NCBI RefSeq assembly: GCF_001544215.1
Contig: NZ_BCQB01000021.1
Span: 1-50,419 of the forward strand
Length of the DNA stretch: 50,419 nucleotides
Direction of reading: 5' to 3'
Source of the DNA: Enterococcus durans NBRC 100479 = LMG 10746
GTDB taxonomy: Bacteria; Bacillota; Bacilli; Lactobacillales; Enterococcaceae
Below, in pieces: positions 26,147 through 36,022 of this stretch. The notes beneath the pieces were generated by a model. The model was not told where the DNA came from. It ran no database searches and was given only the letters and a program-made list of their open reading frames with translations. A program made the position numbers and the translations under genes. The stretch's first letter is position 1. Each line of letters starts with the position of its first letter.

Positions 26147-27586
26147 TCAAATTGCTTTTTGTTTTTCTTCAGGATACCATTCTTTTTTAAAGACCACATT
26201 TCTTTCACGGCTCACTCTTACACTTATTTGACGGACTGTATTTTTTGGAATTCCTGTGAGGTCTACAACTTCTTTAATCTTATGCCCCCTATTAAATAAC
26301 TGTACCGCTCTTTTTTTCTGAGCGATTGTTGCTGAGTTGTTTGTTAATCGTTTAATATTAGGGTACCTTGCTAACGATGTATGTCCTATAATGTATATGA
26401 TCGATTTTAACGGCAGATTGAATTTTTTTCTTAATTCTTCTCTTGTTATCCCGTTGTTTAAATCTGTAAGAATGGCCTCTTTTCTAATTTTTAGTATAGT
26501 TCTATGATTAATCGAAAATTGCTTTGCTATGGTGTTGATTTCTATTTTATTTTGACACAACTGAATGATCCCATTTTTTGTTTTTTCATCCACCTCAAAG
26601 TATTTTAGATTCTTTACTATTGAAGGTGCTTGCCGCTTACTCACGATCTTTGTCGCTATTGCTTTTTTCTCTATGATGTGCTGACTGGTATTTATTTTTT
26701 TCTGAAGATGTACATATGTTTTACCTTCTAGAACTTTTTGTGCGATATACTGATTTCTGACTTTTTTGACCTTCTCACAATCAATGAATAATTCCGCTCC
26801 AATAACTTCAATTGTTTTTCCTTTTGCAAGCTTCGTAAGGATTGCCAAATTCTGAATCTTCGTGACAGTAGTCGTACTAAGATTTAATTGCTTCGCTACT
26901 TTTTTATGTGAGGGACATTTTTTTAAGGCCGTTCGAACCTGTCGATGTTGCTCATTTAATTCCTTTAGATAAGTTGGCTCAAACATTTTTTGCTCATGAA
27001 CTGTCAATGGCTGTTCTTCACCGATTTTTTTGACCAAATGTTCAATTTGGATCGTCCAAATCTCTTCTAGACTCAATCTGAAGTCAAAGGCAACTTCTTC
27101 AAGCGTTCGTCCCGTGGAAATCTGCATGAGCATAGCTGTATGCCAAATCTCCTTTACCACTTTTTGTGCCATACCGAACTTCTTCCCCAACGATCGAAGA
27201 GACTCTCCTTCTTCAATTTTATTTACTAAATATGTATTGCGATACTGGATAATCTCTTCTAGGCCAATAGGTATTTTTTCTGAAAGAATAACTGGTGATA
27301 CTCCTTGTTGTAATTGTTGTATCGTATAATCGTTTAGGATCTTGACGATTTCTGTCGGAAATTTATTTAAACTCTCGGCAATCATTTCCATCGTTTTTTT
27401 TGCTTTCAATTGCTCACAGATGTGGTCAATTAATAGTTGTTTGGTTTTTTCACTTGACATTAGATGCATTTTTCTTGAAATTACATTGATACTTGTTCCT
27501 TGTGCGATTTGGTCAATTACTTGTTGCTTGATCCTTTCATCATCTTTTTTCACTTTTTTCTTACCAGATTCTGTTTTTTCATCCAT
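26147..27586 (-). CDS. Protein of tandem 32-residue helix-turn-helix units, truncated by TGA
   Basis: I do not recognise a named family. The 479-aa product has a Lys-rich N-terminus and then a chain of similar units, each roughly a helix, a Gly-x-(T/S) turn, a second helix and a third, like short Hin/resolvase-type HTH modules. The turns QGTSINVIS, QGVSPVILS, EGESLRSLG, TGRTLEEVA, KGKTIEVIG, EGKTYVHLQ and NGITREELR mark them. The glycines recur at an exact 32-residue interval over three consecutive units (residues 95, 127, 159) and again at 256 and 288. About eleven units precede the stop and one more follows it. The ATG at 27586 has AAGGTGG 8 nt upstream. DNA binding is likely from the fold but not shown. 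It lies after whiA with a terminator between. Confidence 0.7.
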   Translation of the reverse strand: MDEKTESGKKKVKKDDERIKQQVIDQIAQGTSINVISRKMHLMSSEKTKQLLIDHICEQLKAKKTMEMIAESLNKFPTEIVKILNDYTIQQLQQGVSPVILSEKIPIGLEEIIQYRNTYLVNKIEEGESLRSLGKKFGMAQKVVKEIWHTAMLMQISTGRTLEEVAFDFRLSLEEIWTIQIEHLVKKIGEEQPLTVHEQKMFEPTYLKELNEQHRQVRTALKKCPSHKKVAKQLNLSTTTVTKIQNLAILTKLAKGKTIEVIGAELFIDCEKVKKVRNQYIAQKVLEGKTYVHLQKKINTSQHIIEKKAIATKIVSKRQAPSIVKNLKYFEVDEKTKNGIIQLCQNKIEINTIAKQFSINHRTILKIRKEAILTDLNNGITREELRKKFNLPLKSIIYIIGHTSLARYPNIKRLTNNSATIAQKKRAVQLFNRGHKIKEVVDLTGIPKNTVRQISVRVSRERNVVFKKEWYPEEKQKAI

Positions 27587-27651
27587 TGTCTGCCCCACCT
27601 TCTTCATCTCCTAAAAAATGATTCTATGTACTAAGTTTACTAAAGATTCTC

Positions 27652-27690
27652 CAAAAAAAAGAGGCCGGGCATTCGATTGTCCTGACTCTC
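27652..27690 (-). terminator. Terminator after whiA
   Basis: On the minus strand AGAGTCAGGACA pairs imperfectly with TGCCCGGCCTCT and is followed by TTTTTTTGG. The arms look like a short, decayed version of the GAGGCTGGGACA element found at 25.7 and 40.6 kb. Confidence 0.7.
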
Positions 27691-27803
27691 TAAAAAATTG
27701 TATAAGAAAAATTCAAAAAAAGTTTTATTTTCGATATCCACACACAGATGAAAATAGGTCAATTTCGAGTTTATTTGTCGTAAAAAAAGGCAAAGTCTGA
27801 TGA

Positions 27804-28739
27804 TCAACTTGCTTCTTCTTTCAATTTTTCCGCAAATTCATTGATTTTGCGAATCCGATGGTTGATTCCCGATTTAGAGATTGCTCCTGACGGGATCATT
27901 TCTCCTAGTTCTTTCAAACTAACTTCTGGATGTTGTAATCTTAATTCGGCTATTTCTTGCAATTTTTCTGGTAATGCATGTAACCCCACTCTAGCTTCGA
28001 TCAACTCAATGTTTTCAATTTGTTTTGACGCTGCATCAATTGTTTTATTAAGGTTGGCAGTTTCACAATTTACAAGCCGATTGACAGAGTTTCTCATATC
28101 CCGAACGATACGTACATCTTCAAATCGCAACATCGAATTCGTTGCACCAATCAACGTCAAAAAGTCTGCGATTTTTTCTGCACCTTTTAAATAGGAAATA
28201 TAGCCGTTACGTCTTTCCAATGTCCGAGCATGGAGACCATAGTAATTCAGCATATCGCAAATATCCTGATTGTGTTGTTCATAAATTGAAAAGATTTCTA
28301 AATGATAACGACTAGTTTCTGGATTATTGACAGAGCCAGAAGCCATAAATGCACCACGTAAATAGGACCGCATCTTTTGAGAATTCCCCATGATTTCATC
28401 CGAGACATGCCCATTGAACATCATGCCATCCATAATATCTAAATCCATCAATACGTTTTTTGTACCTTGCTTCAATCGCACGATATATACATTATTCTTT
28501 TTTAATTTCATTTTTTTCCGAACAAGTAATTCACTTCGAACATTATAATGATCTTTCAAAAGAGAATAGATACGCCTAGCGATTGCCGCATTTTCTGTCT
28601 GGACGTTCAAAATAAATTGTTGGTTCACGATGCCTAAAGAACCATTCATCCTTAGCAAGGCTGCTAATTCTGCTTTCGCATGTTCTCTGTGAACCTCTAA
28701 CCCAGTCAGTTCTTTTTTCACATCTGCCGCAAAAGACAT
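27804..28739 (-). CDS. whiA: DNA-binding protein WhiA
   Basis: Conserved Gram-positive protein; sporulation regulator in Streptomyces and involved in cell division and chromosome segregation in Bacillus. The 311-aa protein has the N-terminal LAGLIDADG-homing-endonuclease-like domain ([18 protein letters not shown] near 125-142, catalytic residues degenerate as usual) and a C-terminal HTH ([10 protein letters not shown]...[12 protein letters not shown]). AAAGGAGGG lies 7 nt before the ATG. It follows yvcK by 42 nt in the standard rapZ-yvcK-whiA operon. Confidence 0.96.
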   Translation of the reverse strand: MSFAADVKKELTGLEVHREHAKAELAALLRMNGSLGIVNQQFILNVQTENAAIARRIYSLLKDHYNVRSELLVRKKMKLKKNNVYIVRLKQGTKNVLMDLDIMDGMMFNGHVSDEIMGNSQKMRSYLRGAFMASGSVNNPETSRYHLEIFSIYEQHNQDICDMLNYYGLHARTLERRNGYISYLKGAEKIADFLTLIGATNSMLRFEDVRIVRDMRNSVNRLVNCETANLNKTIDAASKQIENIELIEARVGLHALPEKLQEIAELRLQHPEVSLKELGEMIPSGAISKSGINHRIRKINEFAEKLKEEAS

Positions 28740-28781
28740 TCTATTCCCTCCTTTCTCTTTTCACTCATTTGTCTTAAAAAT

Positions 28782-29780
28782 TTACAGTTTTGATCCAAAT
28801 ACTAAGCGGAAAAGTTCTTCCACTACTTTTTCACCATCATGGAATACGCCGCCATTTTTCAATTCTAAGAAATCCGTAGAAACGACACGGCACCCTTCAT
28901 TTCTAAGTCCATTAAAATCATGTGCAACTTGCACGAGATATTCATCATAGATTTCCGGGTCCATATATCCTTCAGGAACCCTTTCCGTATTTACCAAGAC
29001 TGTGTCGATAAACGGTTGCTTCAAATGCTCATGAAGCACACGGATATGATCCGCATCGCTAAAGTGTTCGGTTTCTCCTTTTTGGGTCATGATGTTACAG
29101 ATATAAACGACTTCAGCCTCCGTCTGCACGATTGCCTCACCAATTTCAGGGATGACTAGATTTGGCAGAATGCTCGTGAATAAACTACCTGGACCTAAGA
29201 CAACCATATCTGCTTCCATGATCGCGGAAACTACTTTTCGAGCGGCCTTTGCTTCTTTATCATCTGTTGTATTTCTTACATAAACATGATCGATCGTTTT
29301 CCGATCGATGGCGATCTTTGATTCCCCGATTGCCGTTGTTCCATCTTTGAAAACAGCATGTAATGTCAGTGGTGTTTCAGAAGAAGGATAAATGTGACCA
29401 TCAACGTGCATCATTCTAGCTAATAGTTGAATTGCCTCATATGTACTTCCTCTCATTTCAGCCACTGCTGCAATAATCAGGTTTCCAATTGTATGGTTTG
29501 CTAAAAACTGATCTTCTTTTTTAAAACGATACTGAAAAATATCCTCATAAAATTGGGGCATATCAGATAGAGAAACCAAAACATTTCTCAAATCGCCTGG
29601 CGGAGCCATTGCAATTGATTCTCTGATTTCACCACTACTCCCGCCATCATCCGCCACAGTTACAATTGCGGTAATATCCGCACCTTGATTGCGCAAACTT
29701 TTCAATATGACAGGTAATCCCGTTCCACCGCCAACAACAACGATTTTAGGCTTGCGGATGCGATATGTCTTCATTTTCAC
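28782..29780 (-). CDS. yvcK: Gluconeogenesis factor YvcK/GlmR
   Basis: UDP-GlcNAc-binding regulator required for growth on gluconeogenic carbon and for cell-wall synthesis in Bacillus, where it stimulates GlmS. The 332-aa protein has the nucleotide-sugar motif GGGTGLPV near 17-24, the [10 protein letters not shown] loop near 44-53 and PPGDLRN near 60-66. The GTG at 29780 overlaps the rapZ stop (GTGA); an ATG two codons on is an alternative, and neither has a strong binding site, so translation is probably coupled. Confidence 0.95.
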   Translation of the reverse strand: MKMKTYRIRKPKIVVVGGGTGLPVILKSLRNQGADITAIVTVADDGGSSGEIRESIAMAPPGDLRNVLVSLSDMPQFYEDIFQYRFKKEDQFLANHTIGNLIIAAVAEMRGSTYEAIQLLARMMHVDGHIYPSSETPLTLHAVFKDGTTAIGESKIAIDRKTIDHVYVRNTTDDKEAKAARKVVSAIMEADMVVLGPGSLFTSILPNLVIPEIGEAIVQTEAEVVYICNIMTQKGETEHFSDADHIRVLHEHLKQPFIDTVLVNTERVPEGYMDPEIYDEYLVQVAHDFNGLRNEGCRVVSTDFLELKNGGVFHDGEKVVEELFRLVFGSKL

Positions 29781-30661
29781 GACCGATTCACCGTCTCTTT
29801 ACGCTTATCCTTATCACGATGAGTTACATTCACTTTGTACGTTTGACCTAGTGCTTTTGCTAGACGTTCAGTCAAGGCCACTGATCGATGCTGACCACCA
29901 GTACATCCGATTGCAACAGTAAGACTGCTTTTTCCTTCTTTAATGTATCCTGGCAATACAGTCTCTAGCAGATCCAAGAATTTACTATAGAATGACTGTG
30001 TTTCATCAAATGACATCACATAGTCATAGACAGGTTTGTCTTTTCCTGTTAACGGTCTTAACTCTGGGATATAATGTGGGTTTGGCAAGAAACGAACATC
30101 CATAACGATGTCTGAATCGATTGGCAACCCATATTTGAAGCCAAAAGAAACAAATTCGATGCGAAATCCTTGATCTCCCTTCGATTTGAAAGAATGATTG
30201 ATTTTTTCACGAAGTTGGCGAGGAGTCAGCGTCGTCGTGTCAATGACTAACGATGCTTGTGTCTTCAAATCATTTAATATTGCACGCTCTTTGCGGATAC
30301 CTTCTGTCACTAAACCATCCATAGCCATAGGGTGGGTCCTTCTTGTTTCTTTATAGCGGGCAACTAGTTCCTCATCTGAAGCATCTAAAAATAAAATCGA
30401 TGTATCGATAAAATTAGTATTTTCAATTTCAACTAACATGTTTTGGATTTCTTCAAAAAACGAGCGCGAACGCAAATCGACGCCCAGTGCCATTTTTGTC
30501 ACTTTTCCCGATTCTTTGATCAATTCCCAAAATTTCGGTATCAGTCTTGGTGGCATGTTATCGATACAAAAATACCCCATATCTTCAAAACTTTGGATTG
30601 CTACCGTCTTACCTGCTCCACTCATTCCCGTAATAATCACTAATTGTAAATTATCAGCCAT
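29777..30661 (-). CDS. rapZ: RNase adapter / nucleotide-binding protein RapZ (YvcJ)
   Basis: P-loop protein with ATPase/GTPase activity; in E. coli the homologue senses GlcN6P and directs processing of GlmZ RNA, while in Firmicutes (YvcJ) its target is not settled. The 294-aa protein has Walker A GMSGAGKT at about 12-19, DTTTL near 160 and the C-terminal [16 protein letters not shown], the conserved binding site of the family. GAGGAGG is about 11 nt before the ATG. It heads the rapZ-yvcK-whiA operon. Confidence 0.95.
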   Translation of the reverse strand: MADNLQLVIITGMSGAGKTVAIQSFEDMGYFCIDNMPPRLIPKFWELIKESGKVTKMALGVDLRSRSFFEEIQNMLVEIENTNFIDTSILFLDASDEELVARYKETRRTHPMAMDGLVTEGIRKERAILNDLKTQASLVIDTTTLTPRQLREKINHSFKSKGDQGFRIEFVSFGFKYGLPIDSDIVMDVRFLPNPHYIPELRPLTGKDKPVYDYVMSFDETQSFYSKFLDLLETVLPGYIKEGKSSLTVAIGCTGGQHRSVALTERLAKALGQTYKVNVTHRDKDKRKETVNRS

Positions 30662-30822
30662 CGTGTAACGGCCTCCTCTCGTACATTATCTTTAAAATTA
30701 TATCACTCCGGGCGTATCATTTCCACTTAAATCCATTTTTTATTAAAAATGAACCAATCCCTGAAGCAATTATTATGAATTTTTGAATCTCCCTATAGTA
30801 ATACAAAGACTATTTTTCTCAA

Positions 30823-30885
30823 AAAATAAGCCAGATCATTCGAAAATAAGATTGAGTATTTTCGAAATCATCTAGCTTATCCTTT
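30823..30885 (-). terminator. Terminator of the asl-rac operon
   Basis: AATAAGC...AGAT...ATTCGAAAAT pairs with ATTTTCGAA...ATCT...GCTTAT with small bulges, followed on the minus strand by ATTTTTTG. It lies about 50 nt beyond the racemase stop. Confidence 0.85.
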
Positions 30886-30933
30886 TGAATAATCATACGT
30901 ATGCTATTCCATCTACCTGTCTTTTGTAGTAGA

Positions 30934-31656
30934 TCAAACAGATTCAGGTAACTTTTTTCGATTTTCTAATGCAAGTTCAATCGTCCGATCTGCAATCAAT
31001 GATTGCGCATCAATCACAGGATAAGGATTGTTTGATGCGAATTCTTGCATTAAAGATAACTCTGTGCAGCCTAAAATAACTTTTTCACAGTTCAAACGTC
31101 CCACTGCTTCGTCTAAAATCTCAAAGTATAAGTCTTTATTCAACCGATCAGACTCTTTGATTTCATGATAAATCAAATAATTGATTTTTTCTTGAAGCAA
31201 TTGATCAGGAATCACGACTTCAAAACCTAAATTTCTTACTTCAGATTCATAAATACCAGCCTTCATACTGCCTTCAGTTCCTAAAATAGCTACTTTTCCA
31301 GATGTCTGTTGCCGAACAAGTTCATTGGCAGCTTCTCTTGGCATATGCAAGATTGGGATCGGTGTCGCGGCTTGCAATTCATCAAAAAAGTAATGTGCCG
31401 TATTGCATGTTAAAACAATAAAATTTGGTTCTAACAAATTTTGCTTTTTGATATCATCTAGCAAATAAGGCATTGGATCTTCCTTTTTATCGTCTAAGAT
31501 GAACGCTGTACGATCGGGCACTGTTGCATGATTGAACAGAACATAGTTCAAATAGTCCTGATCTTTTGTCGCCTTTATTCGATGATTGATCAAGCGGATA
31601 AAGCTCTCAGTTGCCATCGTACCCATTCCACCTAAAATACTGAAAAAGTTTTCCAT
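30934..31656 (-). CDS. racD: Aspartate racemase
   Basis: Supplies D-aspartate to the ligase encoded just upstream. The 240-aa protein is an Asp/Glu-racemase family member with the two catalytic cysteines in [10 protein letters not shown] (about Cys84) and ILGCTELSL (about Cys197), the pattern of cofactor-independent aspartate racemases. It starts 3 nt after the ligase stop, with its ribosome binding site GAAGG inside the last codons of that gene. In E. faecium the equivalent gene, Racfm, lies in the same place. A glutamate racemase role is less likely because of the neighbour. Confidence 0.92.
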   Translation of the reverse strand: MENFFSILGGMGTMATESFIRLINHRIKATKDQDYLNYVLFNHATVPDRTAFILDDKKEDPMPYLLDDIKKQNLLEPNFIVLTCNTAHYFFDELQAATPIPILHMPREAANELVRQQTSGKVAILGTEGSMKAGIYESEVRNLGFEVVIPDQLLQEKINYLIYHEIKESDRLNKDLYFEILDEAVGRLNCEKVILGCTELSLMQEFASNNPYPVIDAQSLIADRTIELALENRKKLPESV

Positions 31657-31659
31657 GAA

Positions 31660-32922
31660 TTAGCCTTCTTTCACATGAAAGTATTTTTTGAATCGAGGAA
31701 TGTAGTTTCTGAACATATATTTCATCAACAACCAACGTTTAAAAGATCGATCTTTCTCATAAAAAACAGTTGTTCCATAACGATTTTCTTTAATCATTTG
31801 TGTGGCGATCTTTTTGTCTTCGTTTTCTTTCGCATACTCTAAAAAGATTTTTTTAGGTACACCCATCCACAATTTTGCTTTGTCAGATTGATTCGTACCA
31901 TACGTTGTTTCGGTAAAAGGTTCTCCGAATACGCGGTCTTCTGTTACAAATTTTGCTAGATTCAAACCATTTAAAGTAACAAAGAAACTACTTCTTCCTT
32001 GACGAAGATTGATTTCAAACAATTTGTATTCTCCATCTCTTGAATCATATTTCATATCAAAATTCGCAAAACCTGTATACTTGATTTCTTCTAAGAAACG
32101 TTTGATCGTTTGATAGATTTTTTCATTGTAATCAGGCATGATCACCACATAGTTTCCAATAGAAGCTGGTGTAGGATCTTCCAATAACGGATGACCTAAA
32201 CACATCATACGTACTTGGTGATTTTCGTCTACATATGCATTCAAAACACGCATGTTGCTATCATCGCCAGGAATGAAATCTTGTACGATCATTTCACTCG
32301 TATAACCTGCTTCATAGATCCGTCCTAAAATCAAATCAAACTCTTCACGATCGTTGATAATAAATGCTTTTTTACGGCCTTCAAAACGAACCGATAAATA
32401 TTCTACACTGTTTGCAGGTTTTAATGCGACAGGAAATTCAAATGGAATTTCTTGTTCTAACCGGCCACTTGCTAACATCTCTTTTCTTACGATTAATGTT
32501 TTTGGGTAAGGTAGTTTATACTCCTCACATACTTCATAAAAACTTACTTTGTTGATCAAACGTTCAAATAACGAGTAATCAATGTAAGGACAGATAAAGT
32601 ATTCTGAAAGTTCTTCTTTGTGTTGAGAAATCAATTCAGCATATCCATCTCCACAAGCAATCAAAAGATATTTCTTGGTATCATCTGAATACTTTTCTTT
32701 TGCCAATCGCACGATTGTTTCGATAAACACTGGATCTTTGTCAAATCCTGGAATCACCTCTACATTGACGATCTTGCTGTACCGAGTGGGTGCCAATTGA
32801 TTTGAGGCATACGCCTGACAAACTTTTCCATACGCTTCATGGAAGGAACGTGCCATGCCATAAACATTCATATCGCTGCCTAATAAAATAGGGATAAATT
32901 CTTCTTTTTCAATACTCTTCAT
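31660..32922 (-). CDS. aslfm: D-aspartate ligase (peptidoglycan cross-bridge), ATP-grasp
   Basis: Adds D-Asp to the epsilon-amino group of lysine in UDP-MurNAc-pentapeptide; after amidation this forms the D-iAsn bridge. The 420-aa protein is ATP-grasp: an N-terminal domain opening FIPILLGSDMNVYGMARS, ATP-binding segments FPVALKPANSVEY near 165-177 and EMIVQDFIPGDD near 216, and the Mg/ATP site FEINLRQGRSSF near 312-323. It closely resembles what I remember of E. faecium Aslfm. The ATG has only a weak GAGAG site. Beta-lactams that depend on bridge geometry, and L,D-cross-linking, act on this bridge. Confidence 0.92.
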   Translation of the reverse strand: MKSIEKEEFIPILLGSDMNVYGMARSFHEAYGKVCQAYASNQLAPTRYSKIVNVEVIPGFDKDPVFIETIVRLAKEKYSDDTKKYLLIACGDGYAELISQHKEELSEYFICPYIDYSLFERLINKVSFYEVCEEYKLPYPKTLIVRKEMLASGRLEQEIPFEFPVALKPANSVEYLSVRFEGRKKAFIINDREEFDLILGRIYEAGYTSEMIVQDFIPGDDSNMRVLNAYVDENHQVRMMCLGHPLLEDPTPASIGNYVVIMPDYNEKIYQTIKRFLEEIKYTGFANFDMKYDSRDGEYKLFEINLRQGRSSFFVTLNGLNLAKFVTEDRVFGEPFTETTYGTNQSDKAKLWMGVPKKIFLEYAKENEDKKIATQMIKENRYGTTVFYEKDRSFKRWLLMKYMFRNYIPRFKKYFHVKEG

Positions 32923-32992
32923 TTTTATCTCTCACTTACTCATAATCTCTAGTTTTCTTTTCTAACTACACAAGGAATATCATACCATAAAG

Positions 32993-33027
32993 AAAAAAGC
33001 AATCAAAGGAAACTCCTCCGATTGCTC
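32993..33027 (-). terminator. Terminator of uvrB-uvrA
   Basis: On the minus strand AGCAATCGGAGG pairs with CCTTTGATTGCT and runs into TTTTTTC. It lies 170 nt beyond the uvrA stop; the DNA between has no gene. Confidence 0.88.
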
Positions 33028-33196
33028 AATTCTTTTTTGAACGGATTGAACTTATAGGAAGTTTTTATCTATACTAATCAGTGTAGAAAGAACTACCATG
33101 TAACGTATTCTAGAATATAGCCGTTAATAACACAAGAGTTAATCCGCTCTTTTAATTCTTTTTTAACTATCATATAACATTTCTATTTTTAGTTCT

Positions 33197-36013
33197 TTAA
33201 TCCATTACTTTTTTTAGGTAGCGACCTGTATAACTTTCTTTGACTTTGATCAATTCCTCAGGCGTGCCAGTAGCTAAAATCGTGCCACCGCCTTCTCCAC
33301 CTTCAGGTCCTAGATCAATGATGTGATCTGCTGTTTTGATGACGTCGAGATTGTGTTCGATGACAAGCACTGTATTCCCCGCATCAACTAAACGTTGCAG
33401 TACATCAAGTAACCGTGCAATATCATCTGTGTGCAGTCCTGTTGTAGGTTCATCTAAGATATAAAAGTTTTTACCATTAGAAATCTTGTGCAACTCACTT
33501 GCTAACTTCATCCGTTGTGCTTCCCCACCGGATAGCGTTGTCGCAGGTTGCCCCATCGTCACGTAACCTAAGCCAACATCTACGATAGTTTGTAGTTTAC
33601 GACGTATCTTAGGAATTGGTTCGAAAAATTCTACAGCATCTTCTACTGTCATCTCTAAGATATCTGCAATGCTTTTCCCTTTATAATGGACTTCCAGTGT
33701 TTCAGAGTTGTATCGTTTTCCATGACATACCTCACAAGGGACATATACATCTGGTAAGAAATGCATTTCGATCTTGATGATCCCATCTCCACGACAAGCC
33801 TCACAACGTCCACCTTTGACGTTGAAACTAAAACGCCCTTTTTTGTATCCGCGCATTTTTGCTTCATTGGTTTTAGCAAATAGATCTCTGATATCATCGA
33901 AGACACTTGTATACGTTGCTGGATTACTTCGTGGCGTTCTACCAATGGGACTTTGGTCGATATCGATGATTTTTTTAATGCTATCATATCCTGTGATCGT
34001 CTTGAACTTCCCAGGTTTTGCAGAGTTACGATTGATTTTTTGTGCAAGTGCTCGTTTCAAGATACTGTTCACTAACGTACTTTTTCCTGAACCAGATACT
34101 CCTGTAACGGCCACAAATTCGCCTAAAGGAAATTCAACTGAAACATTTTTCAAATTATTTTCCGTTGCCCCAGTGATTTTTATCGCTTTGCCATTTCCTT
34201 TACGTCGCGTTTTCGGAACCGAGATTCGTTTTTTACCTGATAGATATTGTCCTGTTAATGAATGTTCATCCGCAGCCACTTCTGCTGGCGTACCAGCCGC
34301 TACGATCTCGCCACCTTGATGCCCTGCACCAGGCCCTACATCAATCAGATAATCAGCAGCGCGCATCGTATCTTCATCATGTTCGACTACCACCAATGTA
34401 TTTCCCAAATCACGCATTTTTTTCAAAGAACCGATCAAACGATCATTGTCCCGTTGATGGAGACCAATCGATGGTTCATCTAAGATATATAACACACCGG
34501 AAAGATTTGACCCGATTTGAGTAGCTAGACGAATACGTTGTGCTTCGCCTCCTGATAACGTACCAGAAGCACGGCTCAACGTTAAATAATCCAAGCCAAC
34601 ATTTTCTAGAAATGACAAACGGTCATTGACTTCTTTCAATATTGGGCGAGCAATGATCTTTTCCTGTTCTGACAGTGTCAAAGTAGAAAAGAAGTTCACT
34701 GCTTTTTGAATAGACAATTCATTTGTTTGACCAATATTCGTTCCATTGATCTGTACAGACAAAGCCTGCGGATTCAAGCGATATCCTTTACATGTTTGAC
34801 AGGTAAGTTCTGTCATATACTGTCTCATTTGTTCTCTTGTAAAATCACTATTCGTGTCATGGTATCTTCTTTTGATGTTTTTCAAAACACCTTCAAAGGT
34901 CGTTTCAACATCTCGTACACCGCCAAAATCGTTTTCGTAATGGAAATGAAAAATCTCATCTGTCCCATTCAAAATGATTTCTTGATGCTCTGTTGGCAAC
35001 TCTTCGAATGGCGTATCCATATCAATGCCATAACTCTCACACGCTTGCGCCAACATTTGCGGATAATATTGTGAACTGATTGGGTTCCAAGGGATAATCG
35101 CTCCTTGGCTTAGTGTTTTCGTCCGATCCGGGATCACAAGATCTTGGTCCACTTCCAGTTTGACTCCTAAACCATCACAGTCAGGACATGCTCCAAATGG
35201 TGCATTGAAAGAAAACAATCTTGGTTCCAATTCTCCCACCGTAAATCCGCAATAAGGACACGAATAATGCTCGCTGAACAGCATTTCATCTTCACCAATC
35301 ACATCAACTAGAACATACCCATCTGCTAAACGTAATGCTGCTTCGATCGAGTCAAATAATCTTGAGCGAATGCCCTCTTTGATGACGATCCGATCGATAA
35401 CGATAGCAATATCGTGTTTTTTATTTTTTTCAAGTTCTGGTACTTCGCTTAGATCATAAATCTCACCATCTACACGCACCCGAACGTACCCTTCTTTTTG
35501 GATACGTTCAAACACTTTTTTATGTTGTCCTTTTTTCTTCACGATGATCGGCGCCAAAACCTGGATCTTTGTTCGTTCTGGCAATTCCAATACTTGATCC
35601 GCCATTTGGTCAACTGATTGACTCGTGATTTCGATATGATCATTCGGACAGATTGGATGACCGACACGAGCAAAAAGTAGGCGCAGATAGTCATTGATTT
35701 CTGTCACTGTTCCTACAGTTGATCGTGGATTTTTACTTGTCGTTTTTTGATCGATCGAAATTGCTGGACTCAGACCATCGATACTGTCGACATCTGGTTT
35801 ATCCATCTGACCTAAAAACTGCCGTGCATAAGCAGAAAGACTTTCAACATACCTTCTTTGTCCTTCTGCATATAGTGTGTCGAAAGCTAGAGAACTTTTC
35901 CCTGAACCAGATAGTCCAGTTACCACCACGAACTTGTCTCTAGGGATCGTTACGTTCACATTTTTTAAGTTGTGTGCTCTTGCACCATGAATAATAATTT
36001 TATCGTTAGCCAT
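33197..36013 (-). CDS. uvrA: Excinuclease ABC subunit A
   Basis: Damage-sensing ATPase of nucleotide excision repair. The 938-aa protein has two ABC modules: Walker [10 protein letters not shown] near 33-41 and GVSGSGKST near 640, two signatures LSGGEAQR near 488 and 828, and Walker [10 protein letters not shown] and LDEPTTGLH. Zinc-binding CxxC pairs lie in each half (CPYCGF...CPDCDG near 250-280 and CEACRG...CEVCHG near 738-766). AGGAGG lies 5 nt before the ATG. It begins 9 nt after uvrB and shares its SOS-controlled promoter. Confidence 0.98.
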   Translation of the reverse strand: MANDKIIIHGARAHNLKNVNVTIPRDKFVVVTGLSGSGKSSLAFDTLYAEGQRRYVESLSAYARQFLGQMDKPDVDSIDGLSPAISIDQKTTSKNPRSTVGTVTEINDYLRLLFARVGHPICPNDHIEITSQSVDQMADQVLELPERTKIQVLAPIIVKKKGQHKKVFERIQKEGYVRVRVDGEIYDLSEVPELEKNKKHDIAIVIDRIVIKEGIRSRLFDSIEAALRLADGYVLVDVIGEDEMLFSEHYSCPYCGFTVGELEPRLFSFNAPFGACPDCDGLGVKLEVDQDLVIPDRTKTLSQGAIIPWNPISSQYYPQMLAQACESYGIDMDTPFEELPTEHQEIILNGTDEIFHFHYENDFGGVRDVETTFEGVLKNIKRRYHDTNSDFTREQMRQYMTELTCQTCKGYRLNPQALSVQINGTNIGQTNELSIQKAVNFFSTLTLSEQEKIIARPILKEVNDRLSFLENVGLDYLTLSRASGTLSGGEAQRIRLATQIGSNLSGVLYILDEPSIGLHQRDNDRLIGSLKKMRDLGNTLVVVEHDEDTMRAADYLIDVGPGAGHQGGEIVAAGTPAEVAADEHSLTGQYLSGKKRISVPKTRRKGNGKAIKITGATENNLKNVSVEFPLGEFVAVTGVSGSGKSTLVNSILKRALAQKINRNSAKPGKFKTITGYDSIKKIIDIDQSPIGRTPRSNPATYTSVFDDIRDLFAKTNEAKMRGYKKGRFSFNVKGGRCEACRGDGIIKIEMHFLPDVYVPCEVCHGKRYNSETLEVHYKGKSIADILEMTVEDAVEFFEPIPKIRRKLQTIVDVGLGYVTMGQPATTLSGGEAQRMKLASELHKISNGKNFYILDEPTTGLHTDDIARLLDVLQRLVDAGNTVLVIEHNLDVIKTADHIIDLGPEGGEGGGTILATGTPEELIKVKESYTGRYLKKVMD

Positions 36014-36022
36014 GTCATCCTC

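Noticed and set aside
26147-26149. Selenocysteine or efficient readthrough at the TGA
   Set aside because: No SECIS-like hairpin is apparent and no selenocysteine machinery is expected here; the context TGA-AAT is not a known leaky one.
33774-34319. 181-codon frame opposite uvrA
   Set aside because: Antisense to conserved UvrA codons and without a ribosome binding site.
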